Assembly: GCA_021527695.1 (NCBI GenBank)
Contig: JAKFAO010000007.1
Span: forward strand, 496,001 to 560,000
Length of the DNA stretch: 64,000 nt
Reading direction: 5' to 3'
Source of the DNA: Naematelia aurantialba
Taxonomy: Eukaryota > Basidiomycota > Tremellomycetes > Tremellales > Naemateliaceae
Shown piece by piece: positions 46,887 to 59,259 of the stretch (position 1 is the stretch's first letter; the number at the start of each line of letters is the position of its first letter). The position numbers were made by a program, and so were the translations under genes. The notes under the pieces are model-generated. The model was not told the DNA's origin, did not search any database, and saw only the letters and a program-made list of their open reading frames with translations.

Positions 46887-47560
46887 CTCCATGCATGCTG
46901 CCTGGCCTGGATTGACAATGTAACTGCTGCTTGCCGCCACTCGCCGCTGCCACATTCGGCTTTCGGGAACCCAGCAGCCCTCCGCGTGGACCGGGGACTA
47001 AAAAAGTAGGAATCGAGGGTCCCGGTCCCGTCCACTTGCCGCTTTGGGCAATTCTATGTGTATTAGCGAAGCTCGTGGCCAACAGGGTTGAGGACAGGAG
47101 TGACCTAAAAAGTCCAAAGCGTGGTGAACTCTCTCTCGTCAGCAAAAAGAAGCACCACCTTGTTCTCTTTCTTGTTGAATGGCTCGACAACACCATTGAC
47201 AGTCACAGCGAACGTCCGAACAACGAGCAGCGAGGAGCCATCAGCTTGCAGCTGCTTCTTTTGACTATCCCCCTTCATCACGATCAGGAGACAGGAAGCA
47301 CATCCTTCCCCTGTCACTGTCACTTGCTCCTTTCGCACAACGAGCACACGAGTCCAGCCGGACCCGACTTTGTGCCCCCGCCACCTCCCCCGCGGGCCAA
47401 GGTGATTCCCGTACAGACGTTCTTTTGCATCTCGTCTCTCTCCTTGTCGACTGCACGTCGCGAGAAGCAGCAAGAGGGACTGGCCCTTCTCACCACCTTG
47501 CCACTCGCGCTCGATCAGGCGTACAAGGTCGCAGTCGGCGCTCCACTCGCCAGCATCGCT

Positions 47561-47600
<40 letters not shown>

Positions 47601-47684
47601 TCACTCGCCCAGTCGCAGCACACCAACTGCGGCCACCCGTACTAGACTCGCCGCGGCTTCCCTGCGCTGCAATCTCCCTGCATC
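46887..47684. other. Long upstream region of SFP1
   Basis: This 798-bp region has no convincing coding exon. It ends in pyrimidine-rich sequence that includes a TTTC tract (47560-47601) and CTCGCC-rich sequence just before the SFP1 start. It probably holds a promoter and a long 5' leader. Confidence 0.55.
47560..47601 (+). repeat. TTTC tetranucleotide tract
   Basis: About ten tandem TTTC units lie 84 nt before the SFP1 start codon, probably inside the 5' leader or at the transcription start. Confidence 0.95.
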
Positions 47685-49745
47685 ATGCCGGTCCCTACCT
47701 CCTCCCAACCGGTGCCCACCACCCGATCCGCCTCGGCCAAGCAGCACGACAAGCTCGCCCCCCAATCGGTGCGAATGGATGCATCCCCCGTATCGTACGG
47801 CGCCATGACGGGCGGCGCGGGCTTCTCCTTCGATCGGCCCAAGAGCGTCAAGTTTGGGTTCAACCCACATAGCTACGGCTCCAAGTTCTACGGCGATGGC
47901 GGGTGAGTTGCCGTTCATCACATCTATCCTCGTGACCCTAGAGGTCCCGGAGCTTCCGTTGACATGGACAGCGGTGATTCGTCCGCGACCTTCTCCACTT
48001 CCATCACCATGGGTTCGCCAACGTATGGCAGCTCATTCATTGCCTCGGCGTCGGGATTCAACCTCCCCCCTTCGTCGCTCTCGTCATCCTATCAAAGACG
48101 CTCATACGCCGACGCCGCTGCCCGGCGCCAAACCAACCCAAACATGCTCTCTTCGTCCATCGCCTCGCTCTCCATGTCATATTCAAATCCAACAATGGGC
48201 ATGTCGTTTGGCTCGTATTCGTACTCGAAGCATCAGGTGCACCGGTTAATAGACAACCCAGACGCCGAGGTGGCAGGTGACTACCACTGCTGCGGCCAGA
48301 AGCACGCGGGCCTGCATGCCCTGCTAGAGCACGTCGAGGACTCACACCCGCGTGAGGACCCGGATATGTCAACGAACCACGGCTTCACGCCAATGACTCA
48401 TGCGATGGACCTCGACCTCGAGGAGGTCAACGAGGAGCCTACCCTGGAACGAGCTACGTCGGGCACCGGGTCCACCAGATCCAGTCTCTCGCCACATCCG
48501 ATCCCCAGCTACCCATTGCCCCCGTCAGCGGGAAGTAGCAAATCGACCACACCCGTCGAACACCCCGTCAACACGCCACTGTCGATTTCCGACATGCTTA
48601 CCTCGCCGCCAGAGGTCGACTCGAAAATCGGGGCCGCAGCGCGCTCAGCCTCGACATGCTCTTCCCCACCAGATGGCTCGTTGGCCACGCCTACGACCTC
48701 GTCCCAGCCTTCGCCCGTATTTGCGGCACCCAAGATTGGTGGCCCACGCACTGGCTTCCTCGGAGCCGTGCCTCGGATGGGTCAGCAGCAGCGCTTCGAC
48801 CGCGCATTCAACGAAGTCGTCGCGGGCAAGAAGGACCAGCCTGCTGAGAACCAGCTGCCAGGCTTGACGGCCGTTGCTCCTGGCGTCTTGTTTGCTTCGG
48901 CCGTAGCAGGTCTCGGCATTCCCACTACGCCGCCAACCGGTGAGAAAACGCCGGGCGGCGCCCAAGACGCAGATGCCACGCCCAACGCCGAGGCATCGTC
49001 GTCAAAAACCGCAACTGCGGAACCGCCTCTACCACAGCCAAGTCTCTTCTCTACGCACAAACCATGGCGATGCCCAAACCCCGGCTGCAACAAGGCGTAC
49101 AAACAGTCCAACGGGCTCAAGTACCATCAGCAAAAGGGTCAATGCGACTTTGCGATTCACGACGCCGTGGATCTCGGCTTGACCGTCGAAGAGGCTGAAG
49201 AGCGTAACCGACCGTTCGTGTGCGCAGTGGGAGCTGGCTGCAATAAGCGATACCGCCAGATGAACGGGCTCAAGGTGAGTTGTCTCTCATTGATAAAACC
49301 AATCTATATACTTATGGGTCAGTATCATTACCTCAACTCTGGTGCGCATGGAGAGTACGGTCTACGCATGCTCAACAACGGGACGCATCCCACACCATCG
49401 TCTGTACCAGCCGCCACGCCCAAACGACCTGCCACGCTCTCGAGTCCCCACACAATGCTGAACACGACGCCGACTGCGCCCGCGCGATCCGGTGCTGCAG
49501 CACCATACTCCATACCATCGCGCGACGGGCGCGACGGCGCGGCACCGCGACCCGGACCTGCCCAGCCTCGTATGGGCACGTGGGGAGGCGTCAAGACAAC
49601 TCAACCGCCCATGCGGCCGTTTGGCGCACACCAGCAGCCAGCAGCTCCCCGTGCGCCACAACCGCTGCCGATCCAGCGCGGCCGTGACGCGGTGCTCTTT
49701 GCGGCTCCAGACGTGATGGACGTTGCGGGCCGTATGGACGCGTAG
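47685..49745 (+). CDS. SFP1: Sfp1-like C2H2 zinc-finger transcription factor
   Basis: Three exons (47685-47902, 47942-49274, 49323-49745) give 657 residues. In yeast Sfp1 drives ribosomal protein and ribosome biogenesis genes under TORC1 control. The N-terminal part carries FSFDRPKSVKFGFNP and a first Cys/His pair in YHCCGQKHAGLHALLEHVEDSHP. Near the C-terminus two linked fingers are diagnostic: KPWRCPNPGCNKAYKQSNGL with KYHQQKGQC, and FVCAVGAGCNKRYRQMNGLK with YHYLNSGAHGEYGL. The last intron (49275-49322, 48 nt) splits the second of these fingers between its cysteines and its histidines. It is a multiple of three without a stop, so retention would insert 16 residues into the finger. The remainder is Ser/Pro/Thr-rich and disordered. 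Confidence 0.9.
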
Positions 49746-50497
49746 TCGCGTCGCGGATGGTGTCGCTCATCCGGTGTGGCACCATGTTGTCCCGTCTGTT
49801 CATCTTCGTCCTTGGATCCGTCATGTTGTCGACTGTATCATTGTTGCCTCTGCTTTTTGCTTTTCTGAACATCACCCTCACCTCCCTCACCCCTCACCAC
49901 CCTCATCCTCCACGCCGGTCCGCCGTCGACTCACCAAGCTTTACAAGCGTTACAAGCCCACTCGACTCTATCAACTGCATTACACCCTCCGTTCACGTCC
50001 TTGGCCAACCGTGGCATCGTGGCTTTCTGCGTTTCTCTCTTACATCTCTTCTCGAGCTCGTACCAAAAGTTGTGGCATAACCATGACACCCTGCATGCGT
50101 GTTTGTGTTTGTTTGTTGTGCTTTTTCGTCCGTTGTGGTAGATACAATAGTGCGATAGTATGTGGTCGTGCGACATGCATGCAGTGCATCTCGTGCCGTT
50201 AGGCGACTTGAGCCGCGTAATGGCAATGAGTGACTAGCCCGCAACTGCAACACTGCGTCGTTGAGATCGACATGAGTTACCATGCAAGGTGCCGTCACTC
50301 GGCATCCACTCATGATACTGGACCGTGCAACTTTGAACGACTCGGGAGATACAGCGTACATTACGTGTACATTACAAAGATTAATGTCTAGCTATATCAG
50401 ATATCGCGATAATGCAGGGTATATCTCGCTCCTGGCTCTCTTGTCTCTCGTCGCTCCTGTCTCCCGTCGCTTCTCTGCCCTGTCAAAGTCGTGTCGC
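49746..50497. other. Convergent intergenic region
   Basis: Between SFP1 (+) and VPS3 (-). It contains T-rich and CT-rich stretches fitting two 3' UTRs. No coding exon or RNA gene was recognised in these 752 bp. Confidence 0.5.
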
Positions 50498-53400
50498 TCA
50501 TCTCGACCTCGACGCCTCCTGACTCGTCGCTGTCGCTGTCGCCCTCGCCCTCGCCCTCGCCCCATCTACATCCATCCCCAGCTCGCGCAGTTCTTTATCC
50601 ACCACGCTGGGGCTGAAAAATCCTTCTCTCCCTCTCCCATCCTCGTCCCCATCACCTCCCCTTCCCCTCCCTCCTTCTCCCCCGTATCCGTATCCCCGTC
50701 CCCGTGTCCGCCGCCCATCGTTCCCGCCATTCCCATCGTTCCCGTCTTTCTCTCCCTGTCCTCCCACACCTGACCCCAGCGCAAGAACGGCCAAGTCTGC
50801 GCCGAGCGCGCCCTTCTCCCCGCCTCGGTCGCCTCGGTCTCCGCCCTCCTCCCACTCCTTCTCCGCAATGCTCCCCTCGTCAGGCTGCGACATCCCCAAG
50901 CTCGCTTCGCCCGGACTCGGACTCGAGTCGGTCGGTACCTGCACGACAGGGGGGATGTCCCTCATCGCTGAGAGGTAGGCCGCAGAGGTGGCCAGGTTCT
51001 GGCCCGCGGCAATGTGTTTGAGAATCTGCCACGACGCCCGATCGTGCAGCTGTCGCCGTAGGGACCGCTGGAAGAAAGACGAGACTGTGTCCACCGGCCA
51101 TTCGGGCGGGACCAGCGCCAGCACCTGTGCAGCATGTCAGACTCCAGACCTGCCGCAACTTCGAAATTCGTAGTCAAGTGGTCCACTACCGAGGGTCAAG
51201 GTCCAGGGCAAGATGGGCACGTACCTCCAAGACGTCGAGATGCACGCTTTGCGCGTTCAGCAGTCCCGCCGCCTGCTTGGCTGTACTCGCTCTACTGGGA
51301 TCAGTACTTATTGTCATCTCAACCACCTGCATAGATAGACGTCTACGCACCCATCCCGCATGTACACCCCAAGCAGTTCCAGCACCAATCCTTCCTGCGT
51401 CTTTGCGTCGACTGTGCCTCTGCGACGCCGACCCACATCGCCCAGCGTCGCCCATCCCACCAGCTCAGGCACTAGCTGCGCAACCTTGTGCGCTACTCTC
51501 GGCGGAACAATCTCGCCCCCCTGGGTGCAATACGTCTGCGCCGACACGTCATCGCATATCTCTCGCGCGAGCAAGTGCATGGCCTGACGATTGCGGCCCA
51601 GCTGAAGACTGGTATCAGCGTAGCTCTCTGCAAACGCATCAGCCTGAAGCCAGCTCACCCGCCCAAGGACAATCGCAAGCTCAGACCTTAGCACTGGTAA
51701 GACCTCGAGACGCTTTGCGGCATTCTCGAGATCGTAGAAAGGCGAGCCTTGCAGGAATAGTATGAGCTTCAGTCGCAGAGTTTTGATCGGCGTAGCAGGC
51801 GCAATGTCGGCTAGAAAAATGGGGAAAGGCTGCGGATCGGCCTGCAGTCGATATTCAGAGTCTGCACTGTCAGTGCCCACTAGCATCGTTTCGCCTAGGT
51901 TGTGCGCACCTAGCTCCTCAAGATGGTATTTCACACCGTCATCTTGTGTGAGCACATCGGCGGCATCGAGCAAATTGCCAAGGAGCTGTTCGTGGAGCGC
52001 ACGATCCGGACTTCGACGTATGACAACAACATGCTCGAGGTACCGGTCCGCTGCGTCTTGGCTGATCTTCCGCAAATCATCGATCAGCGGCACATCTTCG
52101 AGCTTGACACCAGTTTTGGGGTTTTGTGCCATCAATATCTGCGCAGTGGGATCAGCACCTTGATACAAGTCTGTCAATCGCGGGACGCGAATACTCACCG
52201 CAAGACCTTTTTCAATGTCTTTCTCGACGAGCCAAAGAGCGTACCGTCTAAACAATGTAGGGTCCGTGACGTTGTCTAATTGCTGGGCCACCTCGTCCAC
52301 CGGATCCTCGCATAGCGGATCGCCTTCAGGGCTTTCGGCAATCTCGCGCAAGAGCTCCAGAACCCGATCTGTTCGCCCTTGTCGGCGCATGACAGTCGAG
52401 AGCACATATTTGCGTTTAACGAGGAACGGCTCAAGCTCGCTCAACACGCAATCGTTGGGAGCCGCTAGAAGCGCGAGGAGCTCGTTTGTCGTACCTGCGT
52501 CCGCTAACAGCTTAGCAAGTGTAGTGTCGATTACCTATAAGCTTCAGTCACGCCAACAGAAGATAACACTCCCGCGACGAGAACTTACGGTATCGAGTTT
52601 GCGAGAATCCAAACCGCGAGCTCCGCCACCTTTACGTCGAGACTGCCGCGTCTTGCGTAAAAAGTCTGTCAGCATCGCCGTGGCGTCGCTCGTCAAAGCG
52701 CGTCTGAGCTCGATCGTTTCCGGGGCCTCGTTAGAGTTGGGCTGCACATGAGGACTGTAATTCCGCTTGATACTATTGGTAACTGAGTCTGTCTGAGTAC
52801 AGGCGGCAAACCACGCAGCCAGACTCACTGATCTCGTCTATAGTAGGCATATCACTCAGAAGCACTCTCAGACCCTCAAACACGTCGATCTCTTCCGCAC
52901 TGCCGATTAATTTCCCACGAAATGATGCGTAAAGTCGAACCAGCATGCGGGGGTCAATCTTCCCGCGAATAAAGTAGTCGCCAGCTTTCTCAAACATGGC
53001 CTCGAGCATGAGATGACAAGCCAACACAAGGTGCATCAAGCGCAGTGTCCCTTGATGTGTGGCCTGATCAGATCAGCCGCTGACTGACTGACTGTTCACC
53101 ACATGGATGTTTGTGCTCACCTTGTCCGCGTCGATCTCGCCTCTTCGACCTTTTCGCCGCTCACCGTCCACCAAGGCGATCGCCTCGTCCATTTTGCCTT
53201 CTGCGCACAAATATTCCAATTTGATTAGGGCCGAAGTCGGAGCAAACGACTGTATACCATCGCGACCCACAACAAGCGTCTCGGCTACGATCGTCGAGAA
53301 CGGTCCTCTAGGCGCCAGGACCTGTATAAGTGAGGAAGTGCGCTTGGGGCCGATGATCTGTCGAGCAAAAGGCTTGGGAGAAGAAGGCGGGGTCAGGCCT

Positions 53401-54988
53401 GAGCCAGAAGGCGGGTCTTCATGTTCCGGTGAGATGATCTGAGGTGGTGTAGGCGCTTGTTTGTCGCCACTGGATAACTCGTACGGGGGGATTGTTTCTG
53501 GTGGAGCGAGCTTGCCACCAAGCAACAAGAGAGGGGAGAGTTTCATGCGCTCGTCTCGCACGAGGTCGCGGACCGACACGCCGTACGGCGAGTACGCAAG
53601 GGTAAATGCGGCAAAAGCTGGGTCTAACTTTGCTGTCTGGAGGGGTTTTTCCAAGTCATTCAGGGAGTGTACGGTGATTGTGTTGTTGCGCAGAAGGGCA
53701 ATGACGAACCCCGACTCAATGGCTTGAACAAGGTTAGCGGTCATCGAAATGGGATAGTGAGCAGCTCACCGATCGATAAGGGGTGATCTTCCCACTCCAT
53801 GGTCCCTCGCACAGGATCTCCTTGGCCGTTGAGGAAGACACCCATGGTACTAGCCCCAGTATAGCTAGTCACGAGAAACTCGTTTTCACCAGGGATGACC
53901 ACGACGTTGGGGTTGACGTCGAAATCGAGCGCATCGATCTGCGAAACTGGAAGCACCTCGGTGAGTGATGCGTCGGAGAGATCTATAATGGAGTAGGTGT
54001 TGGTCGAGGGAATTGCGGCGCAGAGGTAAGTGGAGAAGAGAGCATGGTAGTTGGGAGGCGAAGGGAGAGGTATTTCCTAGTACTTGTCAGCCCGGTAAGA
54101 TACGGACTACACATGGACTTGCTTTGACAGCGTTCAAACGATTCCCGAGCCGGTATATCCCCAGACCTTTGCGCCTGACCACCACAAAGGTCATCTCGGC
54201 GTTCTTATCTTCTGTGCCGGGTCCGGCCCAGTCCAGCTCGTTGTCATCGAGAATGACCGAAGTTATGCCTCGTATCGGAGGAATAAGGGACGAGTTGACA
54301 GGCTCAAGAGTCGGTAGCAGAAAGGGATGTAACGTGCCATCTGTGCCGATGTTGTCGTCAGCCCGTCCATCTTCTGATATTGCAAGTAAGAATAGGCATA
54401 CCTGATAGGACAAAGAGCTTGGAGACTTTTGGCACGAGTATGATCTTGCTCACGGGTCGCCGTGGGAAGAGAGTATGTTTATGGCGCAGCGACCATCCAT
54501 TTGGCAACGCGGTCGTGGGCGATCCATCACATACCCACCATTCCACTACCCCGTCCGACCTCCCGATATAGAGGTTAGGTCCGTACCCATCCACGCTGCG
54601 CACTTCCACATCCAGAGCAACAGGCTCGTTTACCTGCACCTGCGCCTGCGCTTTTCCAGCTCGGTCGGGAGAAAACGAGTCTCGAAAGGCTGCTGCATGA
54701 GACTGAGACTGGGGTGACGCAGCTGCAGATGCGGCGGCAGCTGCTCGGCGACCAGCGGCAGCTGCGACCGAGGCAGCAGACGAGAAGATCGAGCTCGAGG
54801 ACGGCGATGCTGGGGCTGCGAATGGTGGAGGTACGGGAGATGACGAGCCTGCATATGATCAGCTACGCACCATGTCGTCGGCGCCAAGACAGACTGCACT
54901 TGCCTGGAGCAGAGAAGTCGAGCAGGTCCTTGGTGTGGTATAGCTCGGTGAAGACTGGCTGGAGGTCGAATGGCCCTGTCGGCGCCAT
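50498..54988 (-). CDS. VPS3: CORVET/HOPS tethering subunit, Vps3/TGFBRAP1 type
   Basis: Twelve exons (54988-54904, 54848-54402, 54340-54123, 54076-53770, 53722-53121, 53063-52829, 52782-52589, 52534-52199, 52138-51659, 51601-51351, 51294-51225, 51124-50498) give 1283 residues. These proteins tether Rab5-positive endosomes. The N-terminal citron-homology propeller is seen in NEPVALDVEVRSVDGYGPNLY, PPIRGITSVILDD, GENEFLVTSYTGASTMGVFL and NGQGDPVRGTMEWEDHPLSI. A helical clathrin-repeat-like region follows (EKAGDYFIRGKIDPRMLVRLY, RSELAIVLGRLGRNRQAMHLL), then VLALVPPEWPVDTVSSFFQRSLRRQL, where Vps39-family proteins carry their second conserved domain. The usual C-terminal zinc-finger end is missing; instead there is a Gly/Arg/Asp-rich tail. 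Two introns (54849-54903 and 54077-54122) have GC donors. Vps39 is the alternative, but the propeller motifs fit Vps3/TGFBRAP1 better. Confidence 0.78.
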
Positions 54989-55252
54989 TTTTGCCAAAGG
55001 TCGGCTCACTTCATCTGAACGTCGGTGAGGGTCTGGCAGGCGGCATGGAGGCGATGCTCGACGCTCTTTCCCTTGCCTGGATCTGTGCACGGCGAGTAGT
55101 CATCTATACTACCTTAAGAACGCGTAGCAGCAGCAGCAGCCAAGTGATAACATAAATGCCACGTGTAATCCCCCCTCCCGCAGTTGATGTCCTCCCGTGG
55201 GAGTGTTGATTTGTTTGTCTCCCACTGTGGGAGAACTCTTTTACAGACAGCA

Positions 55253-58200
55253 ATGAACGACGAGACCACCACACCACTCGACCTACTTCTCAATGCGATC
55301 ACAGGGTCAAGCGACTTTGCATACACCGCGCACGCAGGAGGAGACGTCGCTCGCAGCGATGAAGAGCTTGACATCACCTCCATCCTCGCAGCACACGCCC
55401 AAGCAGAAGGGCCATCGGCGGTATGTCATCCACCTTCGGTGTCCTGTGGTTGTCCCTCACAAGGCTGATCGCTCATGCTACCTCAGGCAGGCCGGACGCA
55501 GCCGCTCGACGAGACGGTCGATAAGCTGAGGCAGCAGAAAATCGCCAAGACCCTGTCAGCCCAGATCCTCCTCGCTGCCAAGCGTGGCGCGCAGGGAGAG
55601 GAGCATCATACCGGACAAGCGAGGCTTGACGATGTATCCCAGGGAATTATGTCAAAAGTCGAGGTCTGGCATCCAAAGACGGGCCAGAAGAGCTACGGCA
55701 AGGAGCGAAGGTTTGTCATTCCTTTCTGGCCATAGGACATCTGCTGACCTACGTAGAATCCTCTGCCCGCCGCCCATCCTCAATGTATCGGGCCCGCTGT
55801 TCTCGCTCCTCACTTCAGCCACGTTGTCCACTACATCCCAATCTGAGGCCTCTGACACACCCATCGCTTCGTCGACTCAAACACAGCGCATCCCTGTCTC
55901 CCACCTGGACGATTCTAATGCAGCAGGAGCGAACGGGGAGCCGTCCAAGAAACACGCCAAGGAGGCGCGGCGACGCAAATTGCGGGAAGCCGCCCTCCGA
56001 GCGGGCTTTGGCGCCACGTTGGCAATGGATCGATCGAAAGATATGCCAAAGCAACGGAAAGCGCTCGCCGACGGGCTGGGCTTCGCAGGCATGTGGATAG
56101 GTGAGGAGAAGGGAAAGGGCAAGAGCCGGGGCAAGGAGTATCACCTCGAGTTGACATTGTCACAACCTGGTGTCGAGGATACTGGCTTTCCATCACCGTC
56201 TCAGCAAGCTCAAGGAGAAGCAGGGCCAAGCGAGGCCTTGCCCCAGATGGTCGATGACCAGATATCGCCTGACGATGCGGCTGCGCTCCGAGACGTGTTT
56301 GGACAGGCCAATCTGGACGAATTACAAGCATTCGAAGATGGGCTCGTCAACCATACGTCCGACCTCGTCGAGCATCTTCCAGAACAGCCGCAAACGATTT
56401 CTGAACTGGAGAAGAAGGGAAGCACATCGACTCCTCTCGAGGTGGACATGCCGTCTCACCTGCACAGTTGGGCGACTTTTACCTCGGCTCCTCTCGCGGT
56501 CGTCACAAAACCGTCGCAAAAGACAATCAAAGCCCGCTCTATGGCGAGCTGCCTGTCTGACCGCGATATCATCTCCCTGTATACACGCCTGCATAGTCAG
56601 ACAGTGCGGACCAAGTACATGAAACTCGAAGCTGGCAGCACCCCTCAACTCACATCGAAGACTGGCAAATGGTCGCCATTCGCAATCGAGATTGTATCAC
56701 GCGCTTCGCTTCCGATATCTGGCGGCCGACCGGCGAAGCGGACAAAGACGATCAACGCTGAGCAGCCCGAAGACATCCTCACGTATGGCTCTGTGATCCG
56801 GCTGACTGATATGAAGACCGGTATCAAAACCGATCCATTAAGACTCGTCAAGGTTGAAAAAAACGAGGCTGTGGTTGGAGAGGACTACGGGCAGCCAGTC
56901 TCGGAGCTGCAGAGGGTCGGTCTGGCTCGCGCGGATGGGGATGAGGAGTCGGCAAGGTGGTTCCTGTCCGCTCCTGGTGCCAGAATGGGAGGAGGAGAAC
57001 TTCGGCCAGAGATGGAACTGCAGCGTACAAACAGACCAAAGGCCAAGAAGGAGACTGCCACGGAGCACGGTATTGCTCCGCAGGGTCTAGGAGAGGTTGG
57101 AGTGGACTCGCTGTCGCGATTGGAGGGTGATGTCGGGCGGGGCAGCTCTGCTGATTTTGACAAATTCACGACGCTGCATGACCAAGCGGCAGCGGCAGAT
57201 AGCCTGGGAGAAACGGACGTCCTGAATGACGAAGACACTGGACCGACGTCCATGGCAACGAAACGGAAGCGCACGAAACGCAATGCCTTGGCGAAAGCAG
57301 CGGTCGAGGAGGAAGAAGAGGGCAGCAGTGCAGCGCTCCTGGGTTGGGCTCAGGCGCGCCGGCAGACCAGAGATGTCTCGGTCAACGAAGACGGAGTGAT
57401 GTCGACTCGTAGTGTCTATGTCGAAAAGATTGAAGACTGGATGTGTTGGCTCATTGCCGGAGTATGTGAGTAGATGATTTTCATGTGGCGTCACTTTTGG
57501 GCATGTCGGAGCTGATGCGGGTCAGCGTCCTTTTCCTTCTCCGTTTTCGACGGATATTCGGGCTTTGGCACATTGCCATCTGCATCGCTGGATCCTATTC
57601 CCAGGGTCTTGGCGGACCCGCAGCTCGTCGCCGAGTCCAATACGCTCCACCTCGTCCTGTCCGACTTTTACTTTGCCGACGAATTCGACACTCCCCGCCC
57701 ACTCGAGGTGTACCTCGGTCCCATCGGGCCACTGGCGGCATCCGCCTGGCGGTCGACTGCACGGCCGCCTCAGGAGTCCCCGTCGTCTGAGAAGCCACCC
57801 CTGGCGGTGCCGTACGACCAGGGAGAAGGCGAATTCCGCCCGGACCACGAGCTGCGGAGTTCGTTTCCCAGCACTACCAAGCATGTGCTGGTTGTTGTGG
57901 AAATGCCAGATGCGCAAAGCATCTTGCGGGTGATGGAGGAATTTGCAGCGCAGATCCGTCAGGACGCGTCGGGCGACCCGGGCCAAGACTCGCAAACGGG
58001 GCTTGGCGCTGGCACACAAGGCGAACACGGCGAACAGGTACACGTAGAAGTGGGCGTCCAGGACAATGACAATGACAACGACCAGGATAACCACGGCGGC
58101 AACGTTGCTGGCGCTGCTGGGGAAAGCTGGGACGCCGCGGACGCAGAGCACGCGATACCCGTCCATGGAGAATTGACGATTCAGCAAGCCCTGCAGAATG

Positions 58201-58825
58201 CCCAAGCGGCGCAAGCGTCCCTCGACCTCGATAGCAGCATGATCGATCCTGATATCGCGGGACAGCCCGACACGCGTGAACCGAAATCTTTCCCTGGCTC
58301 GGCCTCACCTGCCAACGCAGCCGCATCACAACAGGTATTCCACGACGACACGGATATTCACAGCCACAACCACAACGACAGTCACAATCACAACTCTGAG
58401 GATACCGCTAACGGCACGGGCAACAACCACGATGCCGGAGGTGGAGGTGGAATTGGAATTGGAGGAGGAATTGGAGGTGAAGGCGGAGGTGGAGACGAAG
58501 ACGACGCTGGAGTGGGGAAGGACCGACTCGGTATGGGCAACGGAGCCCAAGGGCAACCGCCGCCGCCTATAGGGCTGTACGTCCCGGAACGGCAGAGAAA
58601 GGCCGAACTAGTTGCTCTGCCGCTGGTGCTGATTCGACGGAGAGACGGGGCGGGGTTCGGAGTGGGCCGCAGCGTCGTTGCAGAGCGGCTGGAGGGTGAG
58701 AGAGTCTGGCGGGGGAATGCGCATTGGGGTGAGTGACCGTCTATGCGCTGTGCTCGCTCTGTTCAGTGTTCTTCCTCGCACATGGCATACTGACGGGTGC
58801 AGGATTGCGGCTCGTCGATGCGTGA
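55253..58825 (+). CDS. CSL (CBF1/RBP-J/Su(H)) family transcription factor
   Basis: Five exons (55253-55420, 55487-55710, 55757-57465, 57526-58728, 58803-58825) give 1108 residues, about twice the animal length. Fungal CSL proteins (Cbf11, Cbf12 in fission yeast) bind GTGGGAA-type sites. The Rel-like N-terminal domain begins at VEVWHPKTGQKSYGKERR and ILCPPPILNVSG. The beta-trefoil domain is seen in RDIISLYTRLHSQTVRTKYM, GKWSPFAIEIVSR, ILTYGSVIRLTD and TGIKTDPLRLVKVEKNEAV, with QPVSELQRVGLA. The C-terminal domain starts at LVLSDFYFADEF and resumes at VALPLVLIRRRDGAGFGVG, with about 180 residues of acidic, His/Asn- and Gly-rich sequence inserted between. A basic patch (KRKRTKRNALAK) separates the trefoil from the last domain. 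The final 23-nt exon is inferred from phase. Divergent from VPS3. Confidence 0.85.
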
Positions 58826-59196
58826 CACAGTAGCCACAAGTCAAGTTTGAATGGGATGCACCACCCACATACCAACCTGTGCCTTGTTGTTTGACGAATG
58901 CAATGCAATGCATGTTGTATCTCTAGTATACATGATGTCCATGCAGGATATGTCGCCGTCTCCCACTTACTCGTATGCTTTTTGCCTCATCCCTTGTCCT
59001 GTGCCGACTGCGTACCCTAGCTTGCGTCGCGCTACTGCATCTCGCTGGACGTTGTCTCCCTGGACCGTTTGCTGGATTTTACCTCACCTCACTGCAGCGC
59101 GCTGCACCGGAACCTCTCTAGGTCCTTTTCCGTCACATCAAAGTATCGGCCGCTGGACGTTGTCTCCCTGGACCGTTCGCTGGATTTTACCTCACC
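58826..59196. other. Convergent intergenic region with duplicated ELG1 end
   Basis: Lies between the CSL factor (+) and ELG1 (-). Most of it, from 59044, belongs to the tandem duplication described separately. No other gene was recognised. Confidence 0.6.
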
Positions 59197-59259
59197 TCAC
59201 TGCAGCGCGCTGCACCGGAACCTCTCTAGGTCCTTTTCCGCCACATCAAAGTATCGGCC
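59044..59259. repeat. 108-bp tandem duplication covering the ELG1 3' end
   Basis: Copies 59044-59151 and 59152-59259 differ at only about two positions. Copy two contains the last 20 codons and the stop of ELG1 plus 45 bp of 3' flank. Copy one repeats them downstream. The unit is 36 codons long, so the copied codons remain in the same frame past the stop. Confidence 0.95.

Noticed and set aside
50498..54988. Assignment as Vps39 rather than Vps3
   Set aside because: Both share the propeller and helical repeats; the GENEFLVTSYTG and GQGDPVRGT motifs fit the Vps3/TGFBRAP1 type better, though this is not certain.
3635..54988. A membrane-traffic gene cluster (SEC16, AP-1 gamma, 5-phosphatase, VPS3)
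   Set aside because: The genes are separated by many unrelated genes and only two are adjacent. Chance is a sufficient explanation.
57522..58214. Minus-strand open frame of 230 codons
   Set aside because: Antisense to the CSL C-terminal exon, which carries recognisable domain motifs.
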